A stretch of 14,843 bases of DNA from Clostridia bacterium (lineage in GTDB: Bacteria; Bacillota; Clostridia; Christensenellales; UBA1242). The notes below the pieces were generated by a model, which did not search any database, was not told the origin of the DNA, and worked only from the letters and a program-made list of their open reading frames with translations. The number at the start of each line of letters is the position of its first letter. Position 1 is the first letter of the stretch. Position numbers and translations under genes: made by a program. The DNA lies in contig JAFYKO010000120.1 of NCBI GenBank assembly GCA_017537515.1, positions 1 through 14,843 on the forward strand, read 5' to 3'. Below are positions 6,212 to 12,928 of the stretch, in pieces.

Positions 6212-8017
6212 ATGAAAAAACTTAAAAAAGCTTTCACCTTAACAGAACTTGTTATTGTAATTGCAGTTATCGCTATTCTTGCTGCAGTTCTTATCCCAAC
6301 TTACACAAGTCTTGTAAGAAAAGCAAACATTTCAGCTGACACTCAACTTGCTAAAAATATGAACAACCTCATCAGCGACGAAACCACTATGGGCGGTGTT
6401 ATTGATGCACTTGCAGAAGGTGGCTACGGGATTGGAAAACTCAATCCAACAACAGAAGGACACAGATTCTTGTGGGACCAAACATCTCAACAAATTATCT
6501 TTGTTGACGAAAACTACAAAATTGTCTACAAATCAAAAGACATCAATCTTGACGATGCACAACTTTGGCTTACAGTCAAAAAACCAAGTGAAGTTGTTAA
6601 AACCAAAAAGTTCAATCTTAACTACTATTTGACTCAAGATTCAAACCAAAACTTCACACTCACAACAATTTCAAACTTTGACACTGGCGACAACGTGTTG
6701 AATGGTAACCTCACCATCAACAGCACTGCAAACGGCGAAGCAGTTATTAGTGGTACATTCAACGGAACAACCACTATCAACACTCCAAACGCAGACATCC
6801 AACAATTTGGTTCTATGGATGAACTTAACGTAACAGCAGTTGCAAACAACTCTCTTGAACTTAATGGTTATGTAAATGAACTTAACCTCACTGAAGGTAA
6901 AGTTGATATGCAATCTTCTGCTTATGTTAAAAACGTAACACTTAAATCAAATGATGCTACAGTTGTAAATGCTGGTATCATTGAAACTCTTAAAAAAGAT
7001 AACAACACAACACCAACTTTCACAAACAATGGCGGTGCGGTTGTGACAAACGAAGCTGGTTTTGCAAATGCAACAACAACTGGCTATACACTTCAAATTG
7101 GTTCACTTACAGAACTTGAAGGCTTCAGAAATGCAGTTAACGGCGGTGCTACATTCGCTGGTATGACTGTAGAGCTTACTGCAGACGTTGAACTTGAAGA
7201 TGGCTGGACTCCAATCGGCGCATTCGCACGTGCTTCAGCAGTTAATGGCTTCCAAGGGACTTTTGATGGAAATGACCACAAAATTTCAAACCTTAACAAT
7301 GATGGTTACAGCCCAAAAACAGCTGTGCTTCTTGATAACCCAACAACAATCCACGACAAAAAAGAATATTCATTCGGATTGTTTGGATATGTATCTAACG
7401 CAAAATTCTTTGACTTGACCCTCACAAATGTTTCAATCAACATTGAAACTGGTTCAATCTACGGCGACAGCGTTGCTGCACTTATTGGTTTCTCTTACGG
7501 CACTCTTGAACTTGAAGGAATCACAGTAGGTTCTGCAAGCACCACTGACGCAAGTGCAATTTCAGCATACGATGGCGTTGCTGGTGTTGTTGGTAGAGCA
7601 TACGGCACTGGTGCTATCTCAATCACTGACTGCGTAAACTATGCTAACATCACAACAAACGAAAAAGGTGCTGGTATCCTTGGATACGCAACCAACTCTT
7701 CAACCATCACTATCAGTGGATGTGTGAACTATGGTAATGTAACTGCAGATGGCCTTGCTCTTGCACACAACACTGCAAATGCATCTGGTATTGCAACAAT
7801 CTTTGTTGGTGGAGATAACCCAACTGTTGCAGGATTCAACAACAAACTTACAGTATCAAGCAATGAAAACAATGGTACTATTGAAGTAATTTCAACAAAC
7901 GCAAGTGTTTCAATCACTAAGGTTGCACACGAAATCGTTGGAACAAACGTTAACTGGGCTGGAGACGCTGATTCAGAAAAGAACGGAACAGTTAAGATTG
8001 ATGGAGTTACTCAATAA
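6212..8017 (+). CDS. Large prepilin with beta-helix/GLUG-like C-terminal domain
   Basis: This 601-residue protein starts with a type IV prepilin leader, MKKLKKA, followed by FTLTE at 8-12 (Phe+1, Glu+5) and a hydrophobic helix to about residue 31 ending in the usual LIPTY. The residue before the cut is Ala7, not the near-invariant Gly. Residues about 39-110 (NISADTQLAKNMNN onward) form a pilin-like region that I recognise loosely from large Clostridia prepilins. Residues about 140-280 are Thr/Asn-rich and beta-forming. Residues about 280-540 read as a beta-helix with GLUG-like turns (FGLFGYV near 388, GAGILGY) and two matching rungs, TDCVNYANI and SGCVNYGNV, with Cys474 and Cys504. Ordinary major pilins are about 150 residues, so this is an adhesin-sized subunit. 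It is monocistronic, with a near-consensus promoter, a strong ribosome site and a strong terminator. Of its first 16 Leu codons 11 are CTT, against 4 of 16 in the pilM-like gene. I infer high expression, as the main or an abundant surface pilin. Confidence 0.88.
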   Translation: MKKLKKAFTLTELVIVIAVIAILAAVLIPTYTSLVRKANISADTQLAKNMNNLISDETTMGGVIDALAEGGYGIGKLNPTTEGHRFLWDQTSQQIIFVDENYKIVYKSKDINLDDAQLWLTVKKPSEVVKTKKFNLNYYLTQDSNQNFTLTTISNFDTGDNVLNGNLTINSTANGEAVISGTFNGTTTINTPNADIQQFGSMDELNVTAVANNSLELNGYVNELNLTEGKVDMQSSAYVKNVTLKSNDATVVNAGIIETLKKDNNTTPTFTNNGGAVVTNEAGFANATTTGYTLQIGSLTELEGFRNAVNGGATFAGMTVELTADVELEDGWTPIGAFARASAVNGFQGTFDGNDHKISNLNNDGYSPKTAVLLDNPTTIHDKKEYSFGLFGYVSNAKFFDLTLTNVSINIETGSIYGDSVAALIGFSYGTLELEGITVGSASTTDASAISAYDGVAGVVGRAYGTGAISITDCVNYANITTNEKGAGILGYATNSSTITISGCVNYGNVTADGLALAHNTANASGIATIFVGGDNPTVAGFNNKLTVSSNENNGTIEVISTNASVSITKVAHEIVGTNVNWAGDADSEKNGTVKIDGVTQ

Positions 8018-8029
8018 TAATTGAATAGC

Positions 8030-8061
8030 AAAAAAAGAACATTTTCGGATGTTCTTTTTTT
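8030..8061 (+). terminator. Intrinsic terminator after the large prepilin gene
   Basis: GAACAT (8037-8042) pairs perfectly with ATGTTC (8049-8054) around TTTCGG. Seven A on the left pair with seven T on the right to give a 13-bp stem ending in the T tract. It starts 12 nt after the stop codon and separates the prepilin from the assembly operon. The A and T tracts make it potentially bidirectional. Confidence 0.9.
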
Positions 8062-8097
8062 ATATATAGCATTATAAAAAAGAAGTTTAAATAATTG

Positions 8098-8126
8098 TTG
8101 AAAAAAACTAGATTTTGTGGTAAAAT
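8098..8126 (+). promoter_or_regulatory. Promoter of the pilus assembly operon
   Basis: TTGAAA (-35, 8098-8103), a 17-nt spacer, TAAAAT (-10, 8121-8126). The predicted start at about 8132-8134 coincides with the GTG start codon of the first gene, which would make the first message almost leaderless. Confidence 0.6.
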
Positions 8127-8133
8127 AATATAC

Positions 8134-8598
8134 GTGAAAGAAAGACACAAAAAAGGCTTTACACTTGCGGAAATGTCAGTTGCTATTGCAGTTGTCGCAA
8201 TAGCTATGTCAATGCTGGCTCTTTGTTTTGTTTCAATAAATAGGTTTTCACAAAAAAAAGAAAGGCAAACAGAGATTCTGCGGGAAATTGGCAACTTTCA
8301 ATCAACTCTAAATCTCAAACTGCAAGACTTTTCGGGGCAAAGCTATGTTCTTATTGAAAATCAAACTCCGTCAAATTTTTTTAAAATTACTTCGGGCGTG
8401 GAAAATTATGAGATTGTATTTGATGAAGAAAGCAAAAAATTGAAAGTGGAAAAGACCAATCAATCAGAAGATATTTTTAGTTGTTCTTATATTGACAATG
8501 CAACATTTCAAACAACAGGAAATATTATTCGATGCTCAGTGGAGTATGACAACAAGAGTTTAGTGTTAGTGTTTAGTTTTAAAATGGAGGGAAAATAA
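8134..8598 (+). CDS. Minor prepilin-like protein (class III leader, Glu+5)
   Basis: From GTG 8134 the product is 154 residues. It has an 8-residue basic leader (KERHKKG after the start), then FTLAE at 9-13, and a hydrophobic helix to about residue 30. The remainder is a small Asn/Glu/Ser-rich domain with little recognisable similarity, as is usual for minor pilins and pseudopilins. The frame stays open upstream to TTG 8095. That start would give a 21-residue leader containing FCGKIIY, which is unlike prepilin leaders, and has only a weak AGAAG before it. It would also start before the best promoter. No ribosome site precedes the GTG. The stop codon TAA overlaps the ATG of the pilM-like gene by one base, so the two are translationally linked. 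Predicted role: a substrate of the PilD encoded downstream and a low-abundance filament subunit. I cannot assign it to a specific pilin class. Confidence 0.78.
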   Translation: MKERHKKGFTLAEMSVAIAVVAIAMSMLALCFVSINRFSQKKERQTEILREIGNFQSTLNLKLQDFSGQSYVLIENQTPSNFFKITSGVENYEIVFDEESKKLKVEKTNQSEDIFSCSYIDNATFQTTGNIIRCSVEYDNKSLVLVFSFKMEGK

Positions 8599-9734
8599 TG
8601 GTTAAAAAATCTCAAAATGTAATAGTCAGCTTGGATACGCACAACTATAAAATAACAATATTTGAAAATATGGGGACGGATTATGGGAAAGTCAATATTG
8701 AAGAATTTTATTGTGAAACCGAACTTATAGAAAAGAAAAAGTTGTACGATATTCTCGACAATGTTTTTTCGGCATATTTTGACGATAAGACAATCATTAC
8801 GCCTGATTTGTATATTGTTCTGCCGGATTATTTTGTATCAACCGAGCATATAAAACTACCAATTCTTCCAACAGCAAAAATGAAAGATGCCCTTCGAAGC
8901 GAACTCAAAAAACTTTACCCAAATATCTCGGACTTAGAAATAAACAGCAATGTTTTGTTTAAGACAAAAAAGAATGTAACATATTCTTGCACAATGATAA
9001 AAAAATATTTGATTTCAGACTGCCAAAATATTGCAAAAAAATACAATCTAAATTTAAGAAATATAACCTACCACTCCAACGCCGTCGCAAATGCTGTTCA
9101 AAATCTTGCATCGAAGTTTAAGCACACAAGCCATATATTTTTGGATATTGCAGAGACGCAAGCGCATATGTTGTATGCAAACAAAAACAAACTTCTTTGT
9201 TGCCAGACTTTGCCATTTGGCTATAACCTGCTTTCATCAAAGAGACTTGTCAGTGAGTTTGAAATGTCAATGAGTCGTGATGCGGAAAAAATTGTTTATC
9301 TTGCAAAACAAAAAGCTCGTGAAAAAAACCTATCCACTTTGGAAATTGATTCTGAAGAAAACAAGAACATTCAACTTGAAAACTTCTTAAAGGGGCTTAG
9401 AAAAAACAAAATTGCACTAGGCAGGTTTATTAGAAAAGGTGATTCTGACGAAGCGGATTTCTTGCAACAAAACTTTAAGACTTTCGAAAAGTATGTACTC
9501 CTAATGAAAAATAGTGTTGTGAAAAATTATGGTTTTCCGGAGCCTGAAAACATAATAATCAACCTTCCAATTGAAATGGAAAACCTCGACACTTCAGAAA
9601 GAATAGTTGATAATATGAAGGTGAAATTCTTTTCTAATGAGGTGCCTTCAAACTTCTCTATTTTTGATTATCTTGAACTTTATGGTGCACTGTTCTATTC
9701 TTCCTACAATAAAGGTGGCAACTTTTTGGGCTAA
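8598..9734 (+). CDS. pilM: PilM-like type IV pilus assembly protein (actin-like ATPase fold)
   Basis: This 378-residue cytoplasmic protein shows the layout of PilM, the actin-fold adaptor that links the pilus motor to the inner-membrane proteins. The first nucleotide-binding loop appears as VIVSLDTHNYKITIFE (8-23, Asp13). The second is HIFLDIAETQAHMLYAN (179-195, Asp183), followed by the family's LPFG turn (205-208). No signal peptide or membrane span is visible. The length fits PilM (about 350). AGGAGGG-type pairing upstream (TGGAGGGAAAATA) gives a clear ribosome site for the ATG that overlaps the previous stop. Sequence similarity to well-known PilM looks low, so the call rests on fold marks and on the flanking prepilin and pilDCB genes. 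PilM normally binds the N-terminus of PilN, and pilN/pilO usually follow it; here two prepilin-like genes follow instead. Confidence 0.72.
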   Translation: MVKKSQNVIVSLDTHNYKITIFENMGTDYGKVNIEEFYCETELIEKKKLYDILDNVFSAYFDDKTIITPDLYIVLPDYFVSTEHIKLPILPTAKMKDALRSELKKLYPNISDLEINSNVLFKTKKNVTYSCTMIKKYLISDCQNIAKKYNLNLRNITYHSNAVANAVQNLASKFKHTSHIFLDIAETQAHMLYANKNKLLCCQTLPFGYNLLSSKRLVSEFEMSMSRDAEKIVYLAKQKAREKNLSTLEIDSEENKNIQLENFLKGLRKNKIALGRFIRKGDSDEADFLQQNFKTFEKYVLLMKNSVVKNYGFPEPENIIINLPIEMENLDTSERIVDNMKVKFFSNEVPSNFSIFDYLELYGALFYSSYNKGGNFLG

Positions 9735-9839
9735 TAAAACAATCAAAAAAGAATATTAAAAATAATTAAATTATTAAAAAATAAATAATTAATTAAAAAC
9801 AAATAAAAAATAATACAAATCAATAATTATTAAAAAAAT
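9735..9839 (+). other. A/T-only spacer 1 in the pilus operon
   Basis: This 105-nt gap has only 6 G or C bases by my count. It is A-rich on the coding strand and has TAA stops in all frames. The following gene's ATG has no ribosome site. I see no hairpin that looks like a terminator. It has near-equal-length counterparts at 10703-10806 and 11575-11683. Confidence 0.7.
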
Positions 9840-10319
9840 ATGAAAAATAAAATAAAAACAGAAAAAATAAAAAAAAGATTTAAACAAGGTGCGATTCTTG
9901 CGGAAAGTGTTGTTGCCATTGCTATCATTTTGATTATGACTGGGGCATTTGTTACTCTTGCAATTTACGTCAATAAAAGCTTTGAAAAGTCAACCAAAGT
10001 TTCACTTATGATTCACCAAGTCATTAGTGTTCAAAATATATTTATCTCAACCTCTTTTGTTGAGAATAATATGTTTACACTTTCGGGATTTAGTAGTGCA
10101 ATTCAATTTACTTATGGTGAGATTGAAAAGAATATTCAAACCGAAAACGCAAGTTACAAAATTTGCTTTAACAAAAACGCAGAACACACCGAAAACGGCA
10201 GTGTTGTTATGAATGTGAATTTGGCTTTGGACAATGAAAAAGTGTGGCTTCAAGTTGCTGTAGTTGAAAACGGAAAGGACTTATTCGAAAGCGTTAGCCT
10301 TTACAAGGAGGTGGCTTGA
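9840..10319 (+). CDS. Minor prepilin-like protein with long basic leader (Ala+1, Glu+5)
   Basis: This 159-residue protein has a 17-residue, Lys-rich leader ending in Gly17 and the cleavage context G|AILAE (Ala+1, Glu22 = +5). A hydrophobic helix (VVAIAIILIMTGAFVTL) runs to about residue 42, followed by a small beta-rich domain. Ala rather than Phe at +1 and the long leader set it apart from the first minor prepilin; long leaders are known for some type IVb and minor pilins. No other start codon lies between the ATG and the cleavage site, so ATG 9840 is the only choice. It has no visible Shine-Dalgarno sequence; about 100 nt of A/T-only sequence precedes it. Its TGA stop overlaps the ATG of the next gene (ATGA type), so the two are translationally coupled and their products probably act together. 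Confidence 0.8.
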   Translation: MKNKIKTEKIKKRFKQGAILAESVVAIAIILIMTGAFVTLAIYVNKSFEKSTKVSLMIHQVISVQNIFISTSFVENNMFTLSGFSSAIQFTYGEIEKNIQTENASYKICFNKNAEHTENGSVVMNVNLALDNEKVWLQVAVVENGKDLFESVSLYKEVA

Positions 10320-10702
10320 TGAAAAAGAAAAAGGGCTTTGCACTTGCAAGCACAATGGCGGTTATGGTTTTGTTTTTGACATTAAGTGGCCTGGTTTTTA
10401 CCCTCGCAACATTGAATGCGTCAAGTGCGGACAAGGCGAAACGTGATTTAATGATAAGGACCGAAACGTTGCAGATTTGTCAGAACTTCTGCGATTTACC
10501 TCTTCAAGAATTTAAAACAACCCTCGAAACTGATTTTACTTGTTTTACCGTCAATGACTTACTTGTTTACGAAAAAAGCAATTTGCGACTGGAAATTTTG
10601 GAAATTAATAGCAGTGTAAAGTTGAAAATAAAAGAAGATAGAAAACTACTTGCGGATATTACAAAAACAAATGAAATAGTCGATAAAAAAATATTTATTT
10701 AA
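10319..10702 (+). CDS. PilX/GspK-like minor pilin protein lacking Glu+5
   Basis: From ATG 10319 this is a 127-residue protein with a short leader KKKKG and then FALAS, followed by a hydrophobic helix (TMAVMVLFLTLSGLVFTL). The leader and the G|F cut fit PilD processing, but +5 is Ser11 instead of Glu. A GFAL start followed by an aliphatic helix resembles PilX and the tip pseudopilin GspK, and GspK-type proteins characteristically lack Glu+5. The C-terminal part is small and has three cysteines (CQNFC and a later FTCF). I chose ATG over the in-frame TTG at 10316 because AAGGAGGTGG lies with 7-nt spacing before the ATG, the best ribosome site in the operon. It overlaps the previous stop. The expected role, by analogy, is priming or capping the filament with the upstream minor pilins. 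It is much shorter than GspK, so a tip function is an inference. Confidence 0.72.
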   Translation: MKKKKGFALASTMAVMVLFLTLSGLVFTLATLNASSADKAKRDLMIRTETLQICQNFCDLPLQEFKTTLETDFTCFTVNDLLVYEKSNLRLEILEINSSVKLKIKEDRKLLADITKTNEIVDKKIFI

Positions 10703-10806
10703 AAAAATAAAAAATATTAAAAAAAATAATTATTTTACAAAAATTAAATAAAAAACCAATAAAAACAAATATTTATTTAATTTTAAAATAATAAAGAAGG
10801 AAAAAA
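10703..10806 (+). other. A/T-only spacer 2 in the pilus operon
   Basis: This 104-nt gap has 7 G or C bases by my count, three of them in the pilD ribosome site (AGAAGG, 10795-10800, 6 nt before the ATG). The rest is A/T with an A bias on the coding strand. No gene or terminator is evident. Confidence 0.7.
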
Positions 10807-11574
10807 ATGGAATTAATAATTTTTATATTAATTGCTCTTTTGGGTCTGTGTGTTGGGAGCTTTTTAAATGTAGTTATCTACAGAACTCCGATTGGTATGA
10901 AGCTTTCTTATCCCCCTTCACATTGCACAAAGTGCAATCACGCATTAAGGTGGTTTGAAAATATTCCGCTGGTGTCGTATCTGGCTCTTGGTGGCAAGTG
11001 CAGAGTTTGCAAAAACAAAATTTCTCCAAGGTATTTTCTAGTTGAATTTCTTAACCTTGTTTTGTGGCTAGGTCTTGCCTTGGTTTATTTAAAAACAGAA
11101 CCGGTTGTTATGGCTTGCTATATAATCGCAAGTAGTGTACTTTTGGTTGTTGCCTTTATTGATTTTGACCATAAATTTATACCCGACCGCTTTCAGATAA
11201 TCCTACTCCTTATCGGTGTTGTGCTGACAATCTTTGCATCAGATATGCTATGGAGTGAAAGGCTGATAGGCTTTTTCGTCGGGGGCGGAATTATGCTTTT
11301 GTTTTATGGCTTGGGTTATCTTATGTTCAAGCGGGAAGCGATGGGAATTGGAGACATTAAACTAATGGCGGTGTGCGGTCTGCTTGTGGGCTGGCAAAAC
11401 ATTCTCCTTGCCTTGTTTTTGGGCGTGATTGTTGGTGCAGTTGTTCTTATGATATGGAAGGCGTTTACAAAAGAAGTCGAGTTCGCCTTTGCTCCTTTTC
11501 TTGCCTTCGGGATTGTGGCAGTTATGTTTTTTGGAAAACCAATAATAGATGCCTACTTGACTTTGCTTGCATAA
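10807..11574 (+). CDS. pilD: Prepilin peptidase / N-methyltransferase
   Basis: This 255-residue polytopic membrane enzyme is predicted to cut the leader from prepilins at the cytoplasmic face and methylate the new N-terminal residue. The N-terminal methylation domain begins GSFLNVVIYR (17-26) and has two zinc-type pairs, C40xxC43 and C65xxC68. The peptidase part has the two catalytic aspartates of this aspartic protease family: Asp119 in FIDFDHKFIPD (117-127) and Asp183 in GIGDIKL (180-186). Hydrophobic segments fit about seven or eight spans. The length is typical of the full two-domain form, so both activities are expected. It has a good ribosome site and lies in the middle of the operon. 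Its likely substrates are the prepilin-like products of the window, including the large one with Ala before the cut. A comC-type role in competence is an alternative. Confidence 0.95.
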   Translation: MELIIFILIALLGLCVGSFLNVVIYRTPIGMKLSYPPSHCTKCNHALRWFENIPLVSYLALGGKCRVCKNKISPRYFLVEFLNLVLWLGLALVYLKTEPVVMACYIIASSVLLVVAFIDFDHKFIPDRFQIILLLIGVVLTIFASDMLWSERLIGFFVGGGIMLLFYGLGYLMFKREAMGIGDIKLMAVCGLLVGWQNILLALFLGVIVGAVVLMIWKAFTKEVEFAFAPFLAFGIVAVMFFGKPIIDAYLTLLA

Positions 11575-11683
11575 AAAACAAAAAATTAAAAAATAATTAA
11601 TAAATAATAAAAATAAACAAAAAATTAAATATTTAAATAAAATAATTAAAAAATAATATATTATTATTTAAAAATGGTGTTAT
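11575..11683 (+). other. A/T-only spacer 3 in the pilus operon
   Basis: This 109-nt gap has 5 G or C bases by my count, three of them in the weak GGTG just before pilC. A seven-codon frame (ATG 11674, MVLYEKI) overlaps the pilC start in another frame and might modulate it, though this may be chance. Confidence 0.7.
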
Positions 11684-12889
11684 ATGAAAAAATATAAATA
11701 TACAGCAATAAATATAGATAGAAAAAAGTTTTCAGGAATTTTGCTTGCTGAAAGCGAAAAGGATTTACAAAGACAGCTTTCGGATATGCAACTTTTTTTG
11801 GTGTCTTGCAAGGTTGTTGCAGACAAGACCCCAAATCCATTTTTCACCCTAACGGGAAAGATATCCACAAAAGAAATCACATTTTTCTGCCGTCAACTTG
11901 CCATTATGATAAACTCGCATATTGAATTAATAAAATGCCTTGAAATTTTGAAAGAGCAATCGTTCTCGACGTATTTCAAAAAAATTATTGCTCTTATATA
12001 TGAGGATGTCAAAGCGGGAAAACTTTTAAGTCAAGCAATGGAAAAACACAAAAAAATATTTCCAGAGTTTTTGCGAAATATGATTTATGTGGGCGAGATG
12101 AGTTCTTCTCTCGAAGTCGTTCTTGTCAATATTGCAGACTACTACGAGCAAGAACAAAAAATCAAACGCAAAGTGAAAGGGGCACTCATTTACCCCATAA
12201 CACTTCTTGTAATGATGGTTGGTATTGTTGCAATAATGATGGTTTTTGTAATTCCAACATTCAGGCAAAGCCTTGCTGAAATGGAAGTAGAAATGCCAGG
12301 CCTTACGCTTGCAATTTTCAATTTAAGTGATTGGTTTATTTCAAATTGGCAAATGGTGTTTTTGGGAATAGTGGCTGTTTGGCTTGTGCTGAAATTAATC
12401 AAAAAAACAAAAGGTGGAAGATATTTTTTTGATTTGCTAAAAATAAAGTGTCCTATTATAAAAAAATATCAAATCAGTGCTGTTACGTCTAAATTTGCAC
12501 GAGGGTTCGGGCTTCTTCTTGCAAGTGGTATGAAAATGGTTGAGGCTATGGAAGTTTTAAATCGAGTTTTAGGAAATAAATATGTTGAAAAAAAATTTGA
12601 GGTTGCCATCGAGGAAGTTCGAAAAGGCGTTCCGTTAACAAAGGCTTTGGAAAATATGAAAATTTTTCCGGTTATGTTAATTCAAATGGTCGGCATTGGT
12701 GAAAAAACAGCCAGTGTCGATGACGTCTTGATGAGGTCTTGTGGATATTTTGACCAACAACTTGAAGCGAGCCTCAGCAGTGTTACTTCAATGATTCAGC
12801 CAGTGCTTATGTTGATTTTGGGTGTAGTTATTGGGGTTATGTTTATTGCGGTTTATTCGCCACTCATATCAATTATGAATGCTTTTTAA
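11684..12889 (+). CDS. pilC: Type IV pilus inner-membrane platform protein
   Basis: This 401-residue protein is the polytopic membrane platform on which the pilus is assembled; it is a PilC/GspF family member and partners the PilB ATPase. An N-terminal cytoplasmic domain of the family type is at 3-45 (KYKYTAIN, then FSGILLAES). Two GspF domains follow, at about 65-190 and 268-391. Each carries the GE motif (YVGEMSSSLEVVL at 135-147, GIGEKTASVDDVL at 337-349) and the helical pair CRQLAIMINSHI / FARGFGLLLASGM. Membrane spans are at about 168-192, 222-238 and 371-391. The length is normal for PilC. The start has only a weak GGTG 4 nt upstream, so translation may rely on A-rich unstructured leader RNA. 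The pilB gene follows after 39 nt. Confidence 0.95.
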   Translation: MKKYKYTAINIDRKKFSGILLAESEKDLQRQLSDMQLFLVSCKVVADKTPNPFFTLTGKISTKEITFFCRQLAIMINSHIELIKCLEILKEQSFSTYFKKIIALIYEDVKAGKLLSQAMEKHKKIFPEFLRNMIYVGEMSSSLEVVLVNIADYYEQEQKIKRKVKGALIYPITLLVMMVGIVAIMMVFVIPTFRQSLAEMEVEMPGLTLAIFNLSDWFISNWQMVFLGIVAVWLVLKLIKKTKGGRYFFDLLKIKCPIIKKYQISAVTSKFARGFGLLLASGMKMVEAMEVLNRVLGNKYVEKKFEVAIEEVRKGVPLTKALENMKIFPVMLIQMVGIGEKTASVDDVLMRSCGYFDQQLEASLSSVTSMIQPVLMLILGVVIGVMFIAVYSPLISIMNAF

Positions 12890-12928
12890 TGAAAAAAAAT
12901 AAAAATAATTAGATTTTGGAGCAAAATA

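Noticed and set aside
11674..11697. Seven-codon frame (MVLYEKI) overlapping the pilC start
   Set aside because: Could be a regulatory mini-ORF, but it has no ribosome site and short frames like this arise by chance in A/T-rich DNA.
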